Shown: positions 13,133-15,562 of the stretch, piece by piece
Numbering within the stretch: position 1 is the first letter of the stretch
How the letters are laid out: every line of letters begins with the position of its first letter
NCBI GenBank assembly: GCA_964402955.1
Contig: CAYOEZ010000106.1
Span: 1-15,562, forward strand
Source: CAYOEZ01 sp964402955
Lineage (GTDB): Bacteria > Chloroflexota > DTOL01 > DAOUCN01
DNA length: 15,562 bases
Reading direction: 5' to 3'
Position numbers and translations under genes: made by a program
Notes under the pieces: model-generated
Database searches by the model: none
Seen by the model: only the letters and a program-made list of their open reading frames with translations
What the model was told of the DNA's origin: nothing

Positions 13133-14374
13133 CTATTCCAACTTGCGCAGCATAGCCGAGCGCGCCATCAACAATGAGCGGCTGAAGCATACGATCCCGC
13201 CCACCAGCAGCGCCGCCGGCGCGCCAAAAGCGTTGGCCACCGCGCCCGCTTGCAAGCTGCCAAAGGGGGCCATACCGTTGAAGGTGAGGTTGTAGAGTCC
13301 CATCACTCGCCCGCGCAGATGGTCGGGGACCTCGGTTTGCAGCAGGGTGTTGGTCATCGCGTTCTGCACGATCATGGCGAAGCCGAGCACCAACAGGGTC
13401 ACAATCGTCAGGGGGAAGGAGCGCGAGAGCGCAAAGATGATCAGCGTCGGCGGGAAGAGCAGATTGGCGCCCAGGAAGATCAGGCCCTTGCGCCGGGTGT
13501 TGGAGAAGCTGGCCAGCGCCAGCGAGCCAACCAGAGCGCCCACTCCGACGCACGTCATCATCACCCCCTGGCCTGAGGCGCCGACCTTCAGCACATCCTT
13601 TGCCATGATGGGCATCATGGTAGCGTAGGACATGCCGAAGACGCTCGTGACGCTGGCCATCAACATCAGCGTGTAGACCAGCGAATTGGTGCGGGCGTAG
13701 CTCAGCCCTTCGACGATGTCGGTGCGCACCGACTGGCTGCGCACGTGCGACTGCAGCGGCTTGTGGTTCATCATCAGCAGGCCCACGATCACGGCCAGGA
13801 AGCTCAGGGCGTTGATGTAGAATGCTCCCGCCGGACCGATCTGGGGAATAGCGATCATAATGCCGGCAAGAGCGGGGCCAAAGATGCGCGAGCCGTTGAA
13901 GATGGTGGAGTTGAGGGCAATGGCGTTGACCAGGTCATCCTTGCCCACCAATTCCACCACGAACGTCTGCCGGGCCGGGCGGTCGAAAGCGTTGATCGTA
14001 CCCAGCGCCAGCGCACAGACCGCCACATGCCAGACCTGCACCTTGCCGGTCGATGTCAGAATGGCAAGCACAAGAGCCTGGACGGTCGCCGCAATCTGCG
14101 TCAGCAGAATGAGGTGGCGCTTGTTGACGCGATCGCAGACCACGCCGGCAACCATCGAGAAAAGAAGCACCGGGATGGACGAACAGAAGCCAATCACGCC
14201 CAGCCAGAGCGGTGAATTGGTCAATTGCAGCACCAGCCACTGCTGGCCCAGCACCTGCATCCAGCTACCGGTTTGGGAGATGATCATCCCCGCCCAATAC
14301 AGGCGATAGTCGCGGTGGCTGAAGGCTCTGAATGTGTCCACCCTGCGCTGCGACGGCGTTGTTGGTCTGGCCAT
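13133..14374 (-). CDS. MFS transporter, EntS/DHA3-like exporter
   Basis: This 413-residue, strongly hydrophobic protein is consistent with 12 membrane helices. The N-terminus SHRDYRLYWAGMIISQTGSWMQ is characteristic of the MFS_3/EntS-like group. Motif A-like GVVCDRVNKRHLILL lies after TM2 (~77-91), and DRPARQTFVVEL (~130-141) follows TM4. The second half repeats the pattern, with PDHLRGRVMGLYNLTFNG before the last helices. Members are proton-driven exporters of siderophores, drugs or other metabolites; the substrate here is unknown. The ATG at 14374 lies 3 nt after the stop of the deacetylase gene, with only a weak GAG ribosome site, so coupling is likely. It lies between a deacetylase and an exported lipoprotein. 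Confidence 0.9.
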   Translation of the reverse strand: MARPTTPSQRRVDTFRAFSHRDYRLYWAGMIISQTGSWMQVLGQQWLVLQLTNSPLWLGVIGFCSSIPVLLFSMVAGVVCDRVNKRHLILLTQIAATVQALVLAILTSTGKVQVWHVAVCALALGTINAFDRPARQTFVVELVGKDDLVNAIALNSTIFNGSRIFGPALAGIMIAIPQIGPAGAFYINALSFLAVIVGLLMMNHKPLQSHVRSQSVRTDIVEGLSYARTNSLVYTLMLMASVTSVFGMSYATMMPIMAKDVLKVGASGQGVMMTCVGVGALVGSLALASFSNTRRKGLIFLGANLLFPPTLIIFALSRSFPLTIVTLLVLGFAMIVQNAMTNTLLQTEVPDHLRGRVMGLYNLTFNGMAPFGSLQAGAVANAFGAPAALLVGGIVCFSRSLLMARSAMLRKLE

Positions 14375-14377
14375 GTC

Positions 14378-15253
14378 TTACTCGATCCCTGCGAAGAGGT
14401 CCGTCTCCCCCGCCTGGCCGGGCGCCAGAGGCGGTTGCACGCGCATGTAATACTCCCTGCCCATCGGCTCACTCCACACCTCGCCCCCCATGCGCAGGAC
14501 CATCGTGAACGGGCCATTGGGGTTCAGTTGCGTGCGGTGGCACCAGAACGACGCCACCTTCTTGTCCAGAACCGACGAGACGTCGACCACAGTCGTCACA
14601 ACCTCGTCGGGCATGCCCCATTCGGCCAGGTTGCCATCACGCGGCCCGTCCAGCTTGCTGATGTCGACGCCTGCGGCCTGCAGTTTTTCGGCGATCTTGG
14701 CAAAGAAGCGGCGCGGCAGCGCGGTGTAGTAGAACTTCTGCACTGTGTACGGCGCAAGACCGGCGGCGATCTGCTGCGGGTACTGCGCCGGGTCGGCCGC
14801 GGCAGCCACCGCCGCGACCGTGATTTGGTGAATGGCAATGTGATCAGGATGGCCGTAACCGCCATTGGGCTCAAATGTGACAACCACCTCGGGTCTCAGC
14901 TCACGAATGAGACGGGTCACCTGTCCCACTGCCAAAGTGCGGTCGGCCCGCCAGAGGCAGCGCGGGTCGTCGTTCTCGGGCGTGCCCATCATGCCCGAGT
15001 CGCGATAGCCCAAAAAGATGGGCGGATCGATACCCATGCCGCGCGCTGCGCAGCGCAACTCATTCTCACGCACCTGGGCCAGCGTTTCCGGCGTAGCCAG
15101 CGACGGGTCGCTGATCTCGCCGGCCTCACCGCGCGTGGCGCAGATCAACTCAACCCGATAGCCGCGGGCGGCATAGAGGGAAAGCGAGCCGCCTGTGCCA
15201 AATGATTCGTCGTCGGGGTGAGCAAAGACAGCCAGGAGGGTTTTCTGGGCCAT
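14378..15253 (-). CDS. PIG-L/LmbE-family zinc deacetylase (MshB/Mca-like)
   Basis: This 291-residue protein begins with AHPDDE (11-16), carrying zinc ligands H12 and D15 and the general base D14. It has GYRDSGM (82-88) and GYGHPDHIAIH (132-142), giving the third ligand H138. The family removes N-acetyl groups from GlcNAc-containing molecules (GlcNAc-PI, GlcNAc-Ins, GlcNAc-malate) or acts as a conjugate amidase. The GYRDSGM block and the length (~290) recall actinobacterial MshB/Mca, but mycothiol is not known from Chloroflexota, so the substrate is open. No signal peptide is seen. It is the first gene of the minus-strand run, behind a near-consensus promoter. The ATG at 15253 lacks a clear Shine-Dalgarno sequence. 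Confidence 0.92.
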   Translation of the reverse strand: MAQKTLLAVFAHPDDESFGTGGSLSLYAARGYRVELICATRGEAGEISDPSLATPETLAQVRENELRCAARGMGIDPPIFLGYRDSGMMGTPENDDPRCLWRADRTLAVGQVTRLIRELRPEVVVTFEPNGGYGHPDHIAIHQITVAAVAAAADPAQYPQQIAAGLAPYTVQKFYYTALPRRFFAKIAEKLQAAGVDISKLDGPRDGNLAEWGMPDEVVTTVVDVSSVLDKKVASFWCHRTQLNPNGPFTMVLRMGGEVWSEPMGREYYMRVQPPLAPGQAGETDLFAGIE

Positions 15254-15296
15254 AGCAAACCAGCTTCAGTGCGATGATTCCACGCCATAGGTGTGG

Positions 15297-15332
15297 TGCA
15301 GTCATTATAGCACCAGGGTAGAGGGGGGTCAA
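15297..15332 (-). promoter_or_regulatory. Near-consensus sigma-70-type promoter of the deacetylase operon
   Basis: On the minus strand, TTGACC (15332-15327) and TATAAT (15309-15304) are separated by exactly 17 nt, and the -10 is preceded by TGC, making an extended -10 as well. The predicted start is near 15297, leaving a leader of about 44 nt to the ATG at 15253. This is the best promoter in the window and the only strong one seen for the four minus-strand genes down to the hairpin at 10037-10081. Confidence 0.8.
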
Positions 15333-15562
15333 GGCAACTGGCGCTGAATCGACATTTCAAGATAAGGGCGCTCTTGAAAACCACAGAGTCACAGAGTGGC
15401 TGTAAATGGGTACGCCCGCGTCATATTGGCATCGGGAGGCCTCAAAGCGACCGGCCAAGAGATGTTCTCCGTGCTCTCTGTGCCTCTGTGGTGAATACAA
15501 CACACCATCTTGAGTTGTCTGGGCCGGCACGGTCTCAGCAATCCTCAATATGACTCGGTCCC
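15333..15562. other. Right-edge intergenic region
   Basis: No gene can be supported. Small minus-strand open frames run through the repeat and have no family features. The main content is the inverted repeat at 15381-15491, listed separately. The remaining bases to the window edge show nothing recognisable. Confidence 0.6.
15381..15491. repeat. Dispersed inverted repeat, CCACAGAG...CTCTGTGG type
   Basis: The left arm ccacagagtcacagag (15381-15396) and right arm ctctgtgcctctgtgg (15476-15491) pair at 15 of 16 positions around about 80 bp. Arms of this sequence are, to my knowledge, frequent in intergenic DNA of Chloroflexota, Planctomycetota and other environmental bacteria. No coding capacity is seen. 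It lies about 50 bp upstream of the deacetylase promoter. Confidence 0.75.

Noticed and set aside
10817..13177. 786-residue open frame on the plus strand across murQ, DUF3160 and the gap
   Set aside because: It is antisense to two recognised genes, reads through the N run, and is low-complexity and rich in Arg/Gln/His. It is a codon-bias shadow.

Overview
The window reads like GC-rich chromosome from a Chloroflexota bacterium of the Anaerolineae/Caldilineae kind, probably from a metagenome assembly because it holds a run of exactly 100 N (11255-11354). This assignment is an inference. It rests on the gene set (EF-G2-like factor, DUF3160 lipoprotein, CehA/McbA-type PHP hydrolase, LmbE-type deacetylase, MurQ) and on intergenic spacers full of several unrelated palindromic repeats, a style I associate with that phylum. 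I see no rRNA, tRNA, CRISPR array, transposase or phage gene.

Layout. (1) 168-2470, minus strand: an EF-G2-like GTPase gene overlaps a small four-cysteine Trm112-like gene by one base. A strong extended -10 promoter at 2677-2682 implies a leader of about 200 nt. (2) 2633-3340: a non-coding spacer with nested inverted repeats, including a MITE-like structure of about 340 bp. (3) 3354-6417, plus strand: a stand-alone LuxR/GerE regulator on a nearly leaderless transcript, a FabL-like enoyl-ACP reductase, a WecG/TagA/CpsF (GT26) glycosyltransferase, and a uronate isomerase resembling the Bacillus halodurans Bh0493 type. (4) 6418-6760: a spacer with two back-to-back copies of related palindromic elements. 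(5) 6761-10028, plus strand: a large CehA/McbA-type PHP-domain hydrolase overlapping a HAD phosphatase gene. (6) 10037-10081: a 20-bp-stem hairpin between convergent units. (7) 10102-15253, minus strand: PIG-L/LmbE deacetylase, MFS exporter, DUF3160 lipoprotein (interrupted by the gap) and MurQ. They lie tightly in one direction behind a near-consensus promoter (15304-15332) and end at the hairpin with its U-tract.

How the genes may work together. The right-hand unit is the most coherent. Two of its enzyme families act on N-acetylated amino sugars (LmbE-type deacetylase, MurNAc-6-P etherase), joined by an exporter and an exported lipoprotein of unknown function, so it may be a cell-wall or amino-sugar turnover module. 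The luxR unit mixes lipid, envelope-glycan and uronate genes. I found no clearly new defence or mobile system. The best leads are the right-hand operon, the CehA-HAD pair, the shared extended -10 promoter grammar, and the dense mixture of palindromic repeats.
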